Below, piece by piece: positions 43,047 to 50,487 of a stretch of DNA of 64,000 nucleotides. This DNA is from Verrucomicrobiales bacterium (GTDB taxonomy: Bacteria; Verrucomicrobiota; Verrucomicrobiia; Verrucomicrobiales; DEV007): positions 124,001 to 188,000 of the forward strand of contig JARGNG010000005.1 in the NCBI GenBank assembly GCA_029213265.1, read 5' to 3'. Every line of letters starts with the position of its first letter. The stretch's first letter is position 1. The position numbers and the translations under genes were made by a program. The notes under the pieces were generated by a model. The model searched no databases, was not told where the DNA came from, and saw nothing but the letters and a program-made list of their open reading frames with translations.

Positions 43047-43074
43047 AGAATACGTGAGGCCACGAAGATGTCTA
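43047..43074 (-). promoter_or_regulatory. Putative promoter, TAGACA-N16-TATTCT (nitroreductase)
   Basis: On the minus strand TAGACA (43074-43069, five of six to consensus) and TATTCT (43052-43047) are 16 nt apart. The -10 box ends 6 nt before the ATG at 43040, so the transcript would start at or next to the start codon. Confidence 0.5.
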
Positions 43075-43119
43075 TTTTCCCGCGAAAGGGGCGGCAGAAT
43101 CAGAGCCTCCCCCCGCGTG

Positions 43120-43378
43120 AAGGTGAGCCATGTCAGACGTGGCTTTTATAACGGGGAGCACAATGCCTTTACCGATTTGATTCGGTGGAATGACAACTAT
43201 TGGCTCGTATTTCGCTCCTGCGCAGAAGGTCAGCGCAAAAGGAGCCGTCCTCGTTTTGTCCTCCCCGGATGCGAAGGTCTGGACGGAAGCCTATCGCCTG
43301 ACGGTGCCCGGACACGATACGCGCGGGCCGCACTTCCTTGCCTTCGATGAGAAGCTGTTTCTATTCGTGGGAGCATGA
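43120..43378 (+). pseudogene. Remnant of a BNR/sialidase-like gene
   Basis: One frame reads 'VRRGFYNGEHNAFTDLIRWNDNYWLVFRS' (about 43129-43215), a pattern typical of the start of glycosidase-related BNR proteins. The homology then continues in another frame as 'GAVLVLSSPDAKVWTEAYRLTVPGHDTRGPHFLAFDEKLFLFVGA', where 'SSPDAKVW' is a degenerate Asp box. A frameshift near 43215-43230 separates the halves, and the second half stops at 43376-43378. No signal peptide or full propeller remains. I read this as a decayed relative of the large BNR protein at 1121, not an expressed gene. Confidence 0.55.
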
Positions 43379-43705
43379 GGGGGAAGCTGCCCTGAAAGAA
43401 GTCGTCGACTGGTTCTACGGAGAAACACCCCATCCCGGCGCCTTCGGTTTCGGGCAACATCGATTCTGCAAATGAATGGGAAGCGGGAAGCACCCGGATT
43501 TGATAGCGGAAATCTTCTTGGATAAACGGCTTCCCACCCTCTCCTTTTCGTCCCTGGAATATCTCGTCCGCGCCTCGAATGAGGCCGCAGGCGGGGAGAC
43601 CATTTCCGCGGATGAATCAGGTCGAAAATGACTTCGTACGCAGCGTGACTATGGGCGACCCACCCGCTCCGGAAATGCTTCCCGATGATTGAGAGAAACG
43701 GAAAT
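43379..43705 (+). other. Decayed coding region, identity unclear
   Basis: All frames carry stops, but several short stretches look protein-like: 'VDWFYGETPHPGAFGFGQHRF' and 'MNQVENDFVRSVTMGDPPAPEMLPDD', the latter ending at 43705. The last resembles the C-terminal tail of Gfo/Idh/MocA-type oxidoreductases, but the match is too short to rely on. It continues the decay zone of the BNR remnant. From 43706 to 43805 I see nothing. Confidence 0.3.
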
Positions 43706-43805
43706 CCACAACCCCTCTCGATTGGACGAGCCGTTTTCCGTAGGTCCGCGCATGGGGAGACAGATAAAAAATCAGCAGATCCCAGCACCTTCACCAAAAT
43801 GCGGG

Positions 43806-43811
43806 TAGAAT
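43806..43811 (+). promoter_or_regulatory. Putative -10 box TAGAAT of the TSUP gene
   Basis: TAGAAT ends 9 nt before the ATG at 43821, the same spacing as at 11985 and 15003. The -35 region is weak. Confidence 0.35.
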
Positions 43812-43820
43812 GCTTCCCTC

Positions 43821-44606
43821 ATGGAATTGTGGCACTATCTTCTTCTCGCCGTTCTTGGAGTCGTCGCGGGCACGCTCAACGTTCTCGCCGGCGGTGGGTC
43901 TCTCCTCACCCTGCCTGCCATGGTGTTTCTCGGCCTCGACGGCGCCGTCGCGAACGGCACCAATCGCGTCGCGATTTTCGCCCAGAACGTGACGGCTGTC
44001 GGAGGCTTTCGCTCGCTCGGCTTCTCCGACCTGAAGTTGAGTCTCTCGCTCGCTCTCGCGGCCCTGCCGGGAGGCATCTGCGGAGCCTTACTGGGCACGA
44101 TGGTCCGGGGGGAACTCTTCAACCGGGTTCTCGGCGCCGTCCTCATCGGGGTGCTTCTCCTCCTGACGGTGCAACATTTTCGAAAGGCGAAGCCGGGCTC
44201 CCCCGGGAAAGGCGAAACGGAAGAACCGGAGAAAGCCGGACCTTCCCGGCGTCAGCTCGTCCTCGGACATCTCGCGCTGGTCGCGGTGGGTTTCTACGGA
44301 GGCTTTATCCAGGCCGGGGTGGGATTTCTGCTCATGGCCGCGCTGCACCGCGTACTCGGACTCGACCTGGTCCGGGTGAACATGCACAAAGTCTTTATCG
44401 TGGGAGTCTTCACCCTCGCCGCCCTGCTCATTTTCGCGGCGCGAGGCCAAGTCCTGTGGATTCCGGGGCTCGCTCTCGCCGTCGGAAATTCCCTCGGAGG
44501 CTGGATCGGGTCGCAGCTCAGCGTTCTCAAGGGGGAAACCTGGATCCGCACCGCTCTCTACCTCGCTCTTTTCCTCATGGCGGTTAAATTGCTCTGGCCG
44601 GGGTGA
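43821..44606 (+). CDS. TSUP family sulfite/sulfonate-type permease (TauE/SafE)
   Basis: 261 residues with eight hydrophobic segments and the TSUP hallmark in each half: 'AGTLNVLAGGGSLLTLPAMVFLGLDGAVANGTNRVAIF' near the N terminus and 'AVGFYGGFIQAGVGFLLMAALHRVLGLDLVRVNMHKVFIVGVF' in the second half. A charged cytoplasmic loop lies between (about 118-150). Length and two-fold layout match TauE/SafE proteins, which export sulfite, sulfoacetate or other small anions. With two sulfatases in the window a role in sulfur anion export is attractive but only inferred. No obvious operon partner. Confidence 0.92.
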   Translation: MELWHYLLLAVLGVVAGTLNVLAGGGSLLTLPAMVFLGLDGAVANGTNRVAIFAQNVTAVGGFRSLGFSDLKLSLSLALAALPGGICGALLGTMVRGELFNRVLGAVLIGVLLLLTVQHFRKAKPGSPGKGETEEPEKAGPSRRQLVLGHLALVAVGFYGGFIQAGVGFLLMAALHRVLGLDLVRVNMHKVFIVGVFTLAALLIFAARGQVLWIPGLALAVGNSLGGWIGSQLSVLKGETWIRTALYLALFLMAVKLLWPG

Positions 44607-44834
44607 ATTTTCGATGCGGGGCTGGTGTCGGAATTCTGCCCGCGGCTAGTGGCATGGGAGAGATGCCTAGTTGCTTCGAGGGTCCGCTGGGTATTTCGGG
44701 AGGGGCGATCCGGATCTGGTTGAACTGGCCGGGCGCGATCTGGAGGAGATGTTGGCGTAGGAGGCGGGGTTGGAGAGCGAGGACGTTGTGAGGCGGAGGG
44801 TTAGGTTTTAGCTTGGGAAGCCGTAAGAATAGGG

Positions 44835-45441
44835 TGGTCGATGGACTTCGTGACCGACCGACTTGAAGACGGGAGATATTTTCGTATCCTCACGATTGTG
44901 GATCAGTTTACCCGCGAGTGTGTTGCCCTGCATGCGGGGCAATCATTGCGAGGAAGTGACGTAGCGGGATCTCTGAGCGACGCGATCGAAGCTCGTGCTG
45001 CCCCGGAATCCATCACGGTCGATAACGGATCGGCATCGAGGCGAAGCAAAGATGACTGCCTATAGACAGCCCGGAGGGTGAGCGGAGCGAATCAATTCTG
45101 CAGCCAGGTGATGGATACCTGGGCCTACCGGAATCAGGTTCAGCTCGAGTTTATACGACCGGGCAAGCCGGTCGAGAACCACTACATTGAGAGGTTGCCT
45201 TCGGCTGTCTCCGCTACACTACGGCTCAACGGACGGCTTCGGGATGAATGTCTGAACCTGCATCTGTTCTTTGATCAGGAGGACGCGCAGGAGAAGCTTG
45301 ATGAATAGCAAAAAGATTATAACATGAACAGACCGCACGGATCACTTGGGAAAATGACTGCCTGCGAGTTCGTGCGGCACCATAACACTGCGAGAATCTG
45401 GAGTCTCAGCTGTCCAGTTCCAGGGGGCACGTCAGGTCATT
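44835..45441 (+). mobile_element. Truncated, dead IS3-family transposase (OrfB, DDE)
   Basis: Reading in one frame: 'WSMDFVTDRLEDGRYFRILTIVDQFTRECVALHAG' (first catalytic Asp), 'ESITVDNGS' (second Asp), 'QFCSQVMDTWAYRNQVQLEFIRPGKPVENHYIE' (third catalytic residue Glu), 'NGRLRDECLNLHLFFDQEDA', and after a TAG at 45306 'QKDYNMNRPHGSLGKMTACEFVRHHN'. That is the C-terminal two thirds of an IS3-type OrfB. The N-terminal part and OrfA are missing. Two insertions break the core: 60 nt at 45033-45092, bringing a stop, and about 30 nt near 45194-45227. The bases TGTCCAGTTCCAGGGGGCA at about 45409 may be the right end. Upstream, 44607-44834 holds nothing recognisable. Confidence 0.85.
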
Positions 45442-45523
45442 GAAACCAAAGGGTTGAAAGATGTCGATTGACCCCGTGTAGGCCCTATGAGTCTCTTTAA
45501 GCGCAAGCCATCCCCTTCCCCCC

Positions 45524-46978
45524 ATGATTCGCCAAGTCCTGTCACTCCTTCCCCTGCTCACCGTCGCCATCCTCACGACACAGACCTTGCCATGCGCAGG
45601 CGCCGATAGGCCCAACATCGTCCTGTTGATTGGCGACGACATTGACCGCGACACGCTCGGCCCGTGGGGAGGCGAAGCGATCACCCCGCATCTGGACCAG
45701 CTCGCTGCCGAGGGGGTGAAGTTCAATCGCTGCTACGCCACCGTCGCGATGTGTGCTCCATTTCGTCAGGAGCTCTACAGTGGCCGCACTCCGTGGCGGA
45801 CGGGCGCGATGCCGAATCATTCCCAGTCTTCGCCGGACACGAAGAGCCTCCCCCATTACCTGAAGCCACTCGGTTACCGGGTCGCCCTGCTCGGCAAGGG
45901 CCACGTGGGACCGCAGCAGGCGTATCCGTTTGAGAAACTCGGGGACATTCCCAAGAAGGGCGACGCCAATCCCATTGCGCTCGAGCGCGCCGGCAAGTAC
46001 ATCGCGGAAGCCAAAGAAGCCGACGAACCCTTCTGCCTCGTCGTGGCTTCCCACGACGGGCACGCGCCCTTTCACACACATGGTGATCCCAGTGCCTATG
46101 ACGCCGCCGAGTTGACCCTTCCCAAGGACGCGCTCGACACACCAGAGTATCGCCACAACCTCCTCGGCAACCTCGTCGAGGCGACCCATCTTGATAAGCT
46201 GCTCGGTGGCCTGCGCAAGCTTATCGCCGACAACGGGCTTACCGAAGACACGCTCGTCATTTTCTGTTCCGAACAGGGCAACCAGTTTCCCTTTTCCAAG
46301 TGGACCTGCTTCGACGGTGGTCTCGCTTCCGGTCTCGTCGCCGCCTGGCCCGGGGTCATCCCGGCCGGCATCGAAAGTAGTCCCATTCTCTGGCTGTCCG
46401 ACATCGCCCCCAGCCTTGTCGAAGCGGCAGGAGGCGAGAGCAACGCCGGCGACTTCGACGGCCAGAGCCAGTGGGCCAATTTCAAAGGTGCCAACGAAAA
46501 GGTGCACGACTTCAGTTACGGTGCCTTTTCCAACTGCAATATCATCGACAACCGCGAGCGCGTTTTCCCGGTCCGCTCGATTCGCGACGAACGCTACACC
46601 CTGATCTGGTGTCCCAAGGCCGACGTTGAAGTCACTTCCAATGTCACCCTGACCCAGGCTTTGCAGCTCCTCGATGGCGAGGAAGTGAAGGGGGAACTCG
46701 ACCCGGCCGCCTCGTGGGTGGTGAAGATGCGGAAGGAAGGCCGGCCCTTTCAAAAACAGTTGGTCGAGCGTCTCCACCATCGCCCCGAGTGGGCGCTTTA
46801 CGATCGCGAGTCCGATCCCAGGGAGTTAACCAACCTCGTCGGCAATCCCGAATACGCCGAAGTGCAGGAGCAACTCCAGGGCGCTCTCGAAGCCTGGCTC
46901 GAAAGGTGGGGCGACAGCGACCCGGTGAAGACAGAGACGGGTTTCGTGAAGTCGAAGGGCAGGGACAAGAAGAAGTGA
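45524..46978 (+). CDS. Sulfatase (formylglycine-dependent), exported
   Basis: 484 residues. Signal peptide (LLPLLTVAILTTQTLPCAGA, cleavage about residue 27). Metal-binding 'NIVLLIGDDIDRDTLG' (Asp38, Asp39). Sulfatase signature C77-A-P-F-R81 in 'ATVAMCAPFRQELYSGRTPWR'; Cys77 is the residue converted to formylglycine, and the usual Ser after Pro is Phe here. 'YRVALLGKGHVG', 'DTLVIFCSEQGNQFPFSKWTCFDGG' and 'ALYDRESDPRELTNLVGNPEYAEV' complete the family. It resembles the heparan-N-sulfatase-like branch of PVC sulfatases. Substrate: a sulfated glycan, inferred. No anaerobic maturase (anSME) is in the window. Preceded by the dead IS; no partner gene. Confidence 0.95.
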   Translation: MIRQVLSLLPLLTVAILTTQTLPCAGADRPNIVLLIGDDIDRDTLGPWGGEAITPHLDQLAAEGVKFNRCYATVAMCAPFRQELYSGRTPWRTGAMPNHSQSSPDTKSLPHYLKPLGYRVALLGKGHVGPQQAYPFEKLGDIPKKGDANPIALERAGKYIAEAKEADEPFCLVVASHDGHAPFHTHGDPSAYDAAELTLPKDALDTPEYRHNLLGNLVEATHLDKLLGGLRKLIADNGLTEDTLVIFCSEQGNQFPFSKWTCFDGGLASGLVAAWPGVIPAGIESSPILWLSDIAPSLVEAAGGESNAGDFDGQSQWANFKGANEKVHDFSYGAFSNCNIIDNRERVFPVRSIRDERYTLIWCPKADVEVTSNVTLTQALQLLDGEEVKGELDPAASWVVKMRKEGRPFQKQLVERLHHRPEWALYDRESDPRELTNLVGNPEYAEVQEQLQGALEAWLERWGDSDPVKTETGFVKSKGRDKKK

Positions 46979-47038
46979 GCTGGCGACGAGTGCTTTTCAC
47001 GCCGCGTTTTACATCTGCCTGTCAACGACCGAGGAACG

Positions 47039-47052
47039 CCGGCGAAAGCCGG
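47039..47052. terminator. GNRA-loop hairpin CCGGC-GAAA-GCCGG between convergent genes
   Basis: A perfect 5-bp GC stem with a GAAA tetraloop, between the sulfatase stop (46978) and the stop of the convergent gene at 47088. There is no T-run on either side, so it is either a weak bidirectional terminator or mRNA 3'-end stabiliser, or a REP-like unit. Confidence 0.4.
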
Positions 47053-47087
47053 AATGGGAGGGGGCACCACAGCCATGTGCAGCGGTG

Positions 47088-47387
47088 TTATTTGCCTTTC
47101 CGGATGAGTTCAGAGAGTTGATTCGCTTTGTCCAGAATGGTTGTGGTGTCACATCCGTGAGAGTAATAATTTTTCAACAACATCGCGACCATGCTGGGAG
47201 TGAGCTGATAAGGCTTCGCGAGGAGAACGTCACGGAGACCTTGTTTTTCGTTGTCACGTAAGATTACAATGGCTTGCTCGTGGAGTTCTTTCGGAATCAG
47301 TTTCTCGATTTCCGCCTGAAGGTTCTTGGGAGTTGATTTTGGAAATCCGAAAGATGGTGCAATTTTGTTTGGTCGTTCTTCTGACAT
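47088..47387 (-). CDS. Small cytosolic protein of unknown function
   Basis: 99 residues from the ATG at 47387. The frame stays open further upstream, but the residues there look non-coding. The text 'PKNLQAEIEKLIPKELHEQAIVILRDNEKQGLRDVLLAKPYQLTPSMVAMLLKNYYSHGCDTTTILDKANQLSELIRKGK' is helical and charged, without signal peptide or TM. I recognise no family. No Shine-Dalgarno is seen. It lies between the sulfatase and the sigma-factor gene, and a 14-nt repeat shared with the sigma promoter region sits about 125 nt upstream. Function unknown. Confidence 0.5.
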   Translation of the reverse strand: MSEERPNKIAPSFGFPKSTPKNLQAEIEKLIPKELHEQAIVILRDNEKQGLRDVLLAKPYQLTPSMVAMLLKNYYSHGCDTTTILDKANQLSELIRKGK

Positions 47388-47511
47388 AGGGGCCTGATGG
47401 ATGGAGTGTTGTTGCGATGGCGAAAAAAGGGGGGCAGGCAATTTCTGCCTCCCTGTTTCCCGATCAATTCGATTCGATTGCGGTAAATGCTTCTCCCTAG
47501 TGGTTCCGTGC

Positions 47512-47525
47512 AGCGGATAACGCAA
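47512..47525. repeat. 14-nt repeat AGCGGATAACGCAA, copy 1
   Basis: Identical to 47783-47796, same orientation, 271 nt apart. It lies upstream of the small gene at 47387. The 550-nt region 47388-47937 has no other gene that I support. Confidence 0.6.
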
Positions 47526-47755
47526 CCGAGATCGCTCAATTAAGTGAATGAAACACGTGGAGAAAAGAGGCAAGCGGCACCTTTCCCCAAAAGAAAATCA
47601 CTCCCCCACCCCGTGGCATCCCGGCACGGATTGATCGCGGAACCCTTGGTTGCGAACGAGCTTACCCGCGAAAGGATTGTCAAAACACGGGTCAACCGCG
47701 TAAGAAAGCGGGCTGGCAGGCGTATTATTGCGGGGAAAGACAGAAAACAAGTCGA

Positions 47756-47784
47756 TTGACCCTTTCTACGATTGCCCTTAGTAG
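47756..47784 (+). promoter_or_regulatory. Possible promoter of the sigma-factor gene, TTGACC-N17-TAGTAG
   Basis: TTGACC (47756-47761) has five of six consensus bases; TAGTAG (47779-47784) is a weaker -10. The 14-nt repeat copy 2 starts at 47783, overlapping the -10 end, as an operator might. The leader would be about 150 nt. A second candidate -10, TATAGT, lies close to the start codon at about 47916. Confidence 0.35.
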
Positions 47785-47796
47785 CGGATAACGCAA
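47783..47796. repeat. 14-nt repeat AGCGGATAACGCAA, copy 2
   Basis: Second copy of the repeat at 47512-47525. It overlaps the putative promoter of the sigma-factor gene. Confidence 0.6.
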
Positions 47797-47937
47797 AGAT
47801 AGGGGCAGAACCGACGCGACGATAAGAACTCTTTGAAATGGAAAATTTCCGTCCATCGAGAAAAAATTGTGCTACTCTCGACCCAAGAAGGAGCAAACGC
47901 GCCCACAAGATAGCATATAGTAACCGGGTCTACTGAC

Positions 47938-48822
47938 ATGGCAAATTTCGAAATGGATGGCGGCATCAAGATCTACCTTCGGGAGATCGGGAAGACCGCC
48001 CTGCTCACCCGCGAAGAAGAGGTGGAGCTCGCTGATCGCATTAAAAATGGCGATAAGGAAGCTCGTGCTCACATGATTAAGGCGAACCTACGTCTCGTCG
48101 TAAAAATCGCACAAGACTACGCGAACTACGGGTTGCCTTTGCTCGACCTCATTTCTGAGGGCAATATTGGCCTGATGAAAGCGGTGGAGCGCTTCGACCC
48201 CAACAAGGGCGGGAAACTCTCCACCTACGCAGCCTGGTGGATCAAGCAGTCCATCAAGCGGGCTCTGGCAAACCAGAGCAAGACGATCCGTCTTCCCGTC
48301 CACATGGTGGACAAAATTTCGAAGATGCGCCGTGTTGCCATGGTGCTCAGCGAAGAGCTTGGCCGCGAACCTACCGACGAAGAATTGTCGGAAGAAATCG
48401 GAATCGACCGCGCCAAGCTTTCGCATCTCAAGTCTGCGGCTCAGCGCCCGGCCTCTCTTGATGCCCCGATCGGCGACGACGACAGCACCCAATTCGGCGA
48501 GATCATCGGCGACGAGAAGGCGCTGACTCCCCTGGAGCTCCTGAGCCACAAGAACATGCACATGCAACTCGACGACCTCCTTGAGGTTCTCGACGAGCGG
48601 GAGCGAAAAATCGTCGATGCCCGATTTGGCCTGGGCGGGCAAAAGCCAAAAACTCTCGAAGAAGTGGGTCAGGAATTTGGCGTTACTCGCGAGCGAATCC
48701 GCCAGCTCCAGAACATCGCACTCAAAAAGCTGCGTCGCGCCCTTCAGAAAAAAGAGGATCCCGGACCACGCCCGCTCAGCAAGGCAGGGGAATCTGACGA
48801 CGACTTTTTCCGCGAGGAATAA
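47938..48822 (+). CDS. RNA polymerase sigma factor, sigma-70 group 1/2 type
   Basis: 294 residues, without the long region 1.1 of a housekeeping RpoD. Region 1.2 is 'DGGIKIYLREIGKTALLTREEEVELADRI'. Region 2 runs about 50-112, with 'DLISEGNIGLMKAVERFDPNKGGKLSTYAAWWIKQSIKRAL' containing the -10 recognition helix. Region 3 is 'KISKMRRVAMVLSEELGREPTDEELSEEIG', and region 4 ends in the -35 helix-turn-helix 'KTLEEVGQEFGVTRERIRQLQNIALKKLRRAL'. All DNA-contacting parts are present. The short N terminus and acidic tail (ESDDDFFREE) suggest a group 2 (RpoS/SigB-like alternative) factor, though in some PVC bacteria short SigA-type factors are primary. Convergent with the truncated subtilase. Confidence 0.93.
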   Translation: MANFEMDGGIKIYLREIGKTALLTREEEVELADRIKNGDKEARAHMIKANLRLVVKIAQDYANYGLPLLDLISEGNIGLMKAVERFDPNKGGKLSTYAAWWIKQSIKRALANQSKTIRLPVHMVDKISKMRRVAMVLSEELGREPTDEELSEEIGIDRAKLSHLKSAAQRPASLDAPIGDDDSTQFGEIIGDEKALTPLELLSHKNMHMQLDDLLEVLDERERKIVDARFGLGGQKPKTLEEVGQEFGVTRERIRQLQNIALKKLRRALQKKEDPGPRPLSKAGESDDDFFREE

Positions 48823-50225
48823 GAAGAGACGGCCCCGGCAGTCTCGTAGAAGGTGCGCCTCAGGCCTGAGGCGGCACTCCGGATACTTGCCTGTGCGGAG
48901 CCGCTGTCTCCCCGGGCGTGATAGGTGTCGAAGTAGGCGTCATCGAGATTTCGGCCTCCGTTTCCAGCGGCGGCGACTACGATTACACCCGCATCACTCC
49001 CCGCTTTGACGAGATTCCAGATCGTTGAGTTGTACTCGGCAGGGACGTAGTTCCCCTCCCCATCTCCCGTCTGCATTTCCAACAAGACGACATCCCCGAA
49101 GCCAGAGTCTGCAATTGCATCGGTGACCGACTCACGCCGACGTGCCCCGTTTTCGGTCCATTCACTATAAAAGTGAATTTCAGCTAGCGGAGCGATCCCG
49201 GTTACTCCATAGCCATTCTCGGTGGCTCCGGAAATCCCCAGCGCGGCCGTCCCGTGCTTGTCCCAGCCCTTCGTGACAACGGTTGGGTGAAAAGGCCCAC
49301 GTGAAGAGTCTGTTATGTCGCTGTCGACGAGATCCTCGTGGCTCGCATTGAATCCGTATTCACAATCGGAAAGTCGGATGCCCTGCCCCTTGATGCCTCG
49401 CGAGAATGCGTAGGCCACGTTGCCTCCTCCGCTGGCGGCTTCGGAATTCCGATAGCCCTGGAAAGACTCGAGATCGGGAGTGGGAGGGGCGATGTCCGCT
49501 GGGGGAGGAGGAAGGTTGTCGAGAGCAACGAGTTCGACATATTCGACGACCCCGAGTCCATGAAAGGCTTTTGCGATGGCGATCCGGTCTGCGGATGTGC
49601 TCTCTTTCGGGATGGTTATGACCACGGTACCTTCAAAGTCTGCCTGATTGGCTCCGGATCGTTCGGCGGCTCGTTTCTGAAGGTCCTGAAGTTTCTTTTT
49701 TGATACCGCATCGAATGCGGGGCGAAAGCCAATCGGCAACCCGAGATTCAGCTCTGACAGCTCGATCGGGAAATCGATCGTGAGACTGAGTGCTCCGTCC
49801 GAGGTAGCCCGTGCGAGCAAGGCATCCTGAAACTTCACCGTGATCTCCAAATCTTTACCTTCAGGGATTGCGAGCGGACCTTTCGGGAGCGGTTTTCGAG
49901 GGGTGAGGTTTGCGTTGTTTACATAGTCCAGTCCAACCTCCTGCAAAGCACGTTTTGCCAGGGGAATTCGATGAACGCCATCCTTCCTTTTCAATCGAGA
50001 CCCGGAGTCCGAAACCAATGTGATACTGGATCTCTGCGTTTCGGCTGCTTCCGGATCGGCAAACTGCCTGTCTTCGTTGGGCGAAGGCGGAACAAGCTCT
50101 AAGGACGAAATCTCACGATCCGTTTGAGCCTCGGGCCGCGGACGCTCATGGCGAACGGCCAGCAAAAGAACCGCCAGACCAAATGCTGCGACCAACGCGA
50201 TCTTGGCTCGTGAGAAAAACTTCAT
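48744..50225 (-). pseudogene. Subtilisin-like (S8) peptidase lacking its serine box, 3' truncated
   Basis: The frame covers 493 residues: a TM or signal segment (IALVAAFGLAVLLLAV), a propeptide-like region to about 230, then the S8 domain with the Asp in 'RLSDCEYGFNASHEDL', the His in 'DKHGTAALGI', and the oxyanion Asn in 'VVAAAGNGGRN'. After 'YHARGDSGS' (about 48895) the family sequence stops, and what follows ('AQASIRSAASGLRRTFY') is the reverse side of the sigma-factor gene's 3' flank. The G-T-S-x-S-x-P box with the nucleophile is missing. I read it as a gene cut by a rearrangement or deletion next to the sigma gene. Were it translated, the product could not be a peptidase. Confidence 0.7.
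48856..48873. repeat. 18-nt perfect palindrome at the sigma/subtilase junction
   Basis: CGCCTCAGGCCTGAGGCG is its own reverse complement. It lies 34 nt after the sigma-factor stop codon and just inside the truncated end of the subtilase frame. There is no T-run, so it is a poor terminator. It may mark the joint of the rearrangement. Confidence 0.6.
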
Positions 50226-50280
50226 GGGAGTCAGAGAGTATCCCGGCTAGCCTATCAGCACGAGAGCAAATGGGCACTCG

Positions 50281-50340
50281 AAAATTGGAGTGTAAAAGGA
50301 GTCAATCCAGAATGGCACTGTAAATAGGGATCAAGTGACC
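50281..50340. repeat. Possible remnant of an IS end (imperfect tandem repeats)
   Basis: Two imperfect copies (TGTAAAA-GGAG-TCAAT at 50291 and TGTAAATAGGGATCAAG at 50320), 29 nt apart, resemble the multiple terminal repeats of IS21-type elements. A related string, GGGTCAGGTGACTACATTCC, lies at about 53304-53323, beyond the helicase gene. Confidence 0.3.
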
Positions 50341-50487
50341 ACCTTCCCCAACTCGCCTTCCCACAACCGCCATAACGGGTCACCGACCGTCCGTGAAAAA
50401 GCGCCGGCCCGTTCAATCCGGCACCAGTTCGCAGGACTTCGGGTTGGCATTCCGTGCGCGGTCACCCTAGCATGCGGCCTCCCCCTC

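Noticed and set aside
44603-44791. 62-residue frame after the TSUP gene
   Set aside because: Trp/Arg-rich random composition, no recognisable motif.
47540-47908. 122-residue minus-strand frame upstream of the sigma factor
   Set aside because: Composition is random-looking and it overlaps the promoter region and repeats; no start signal or family pattern.
50335-50487. N-terminal extension of the helicase from GTG 50335
   Set aside because: The residues do not resemble HrpB N termini and overlap the IS-end-like repeats; ATG 50488 fits the family.
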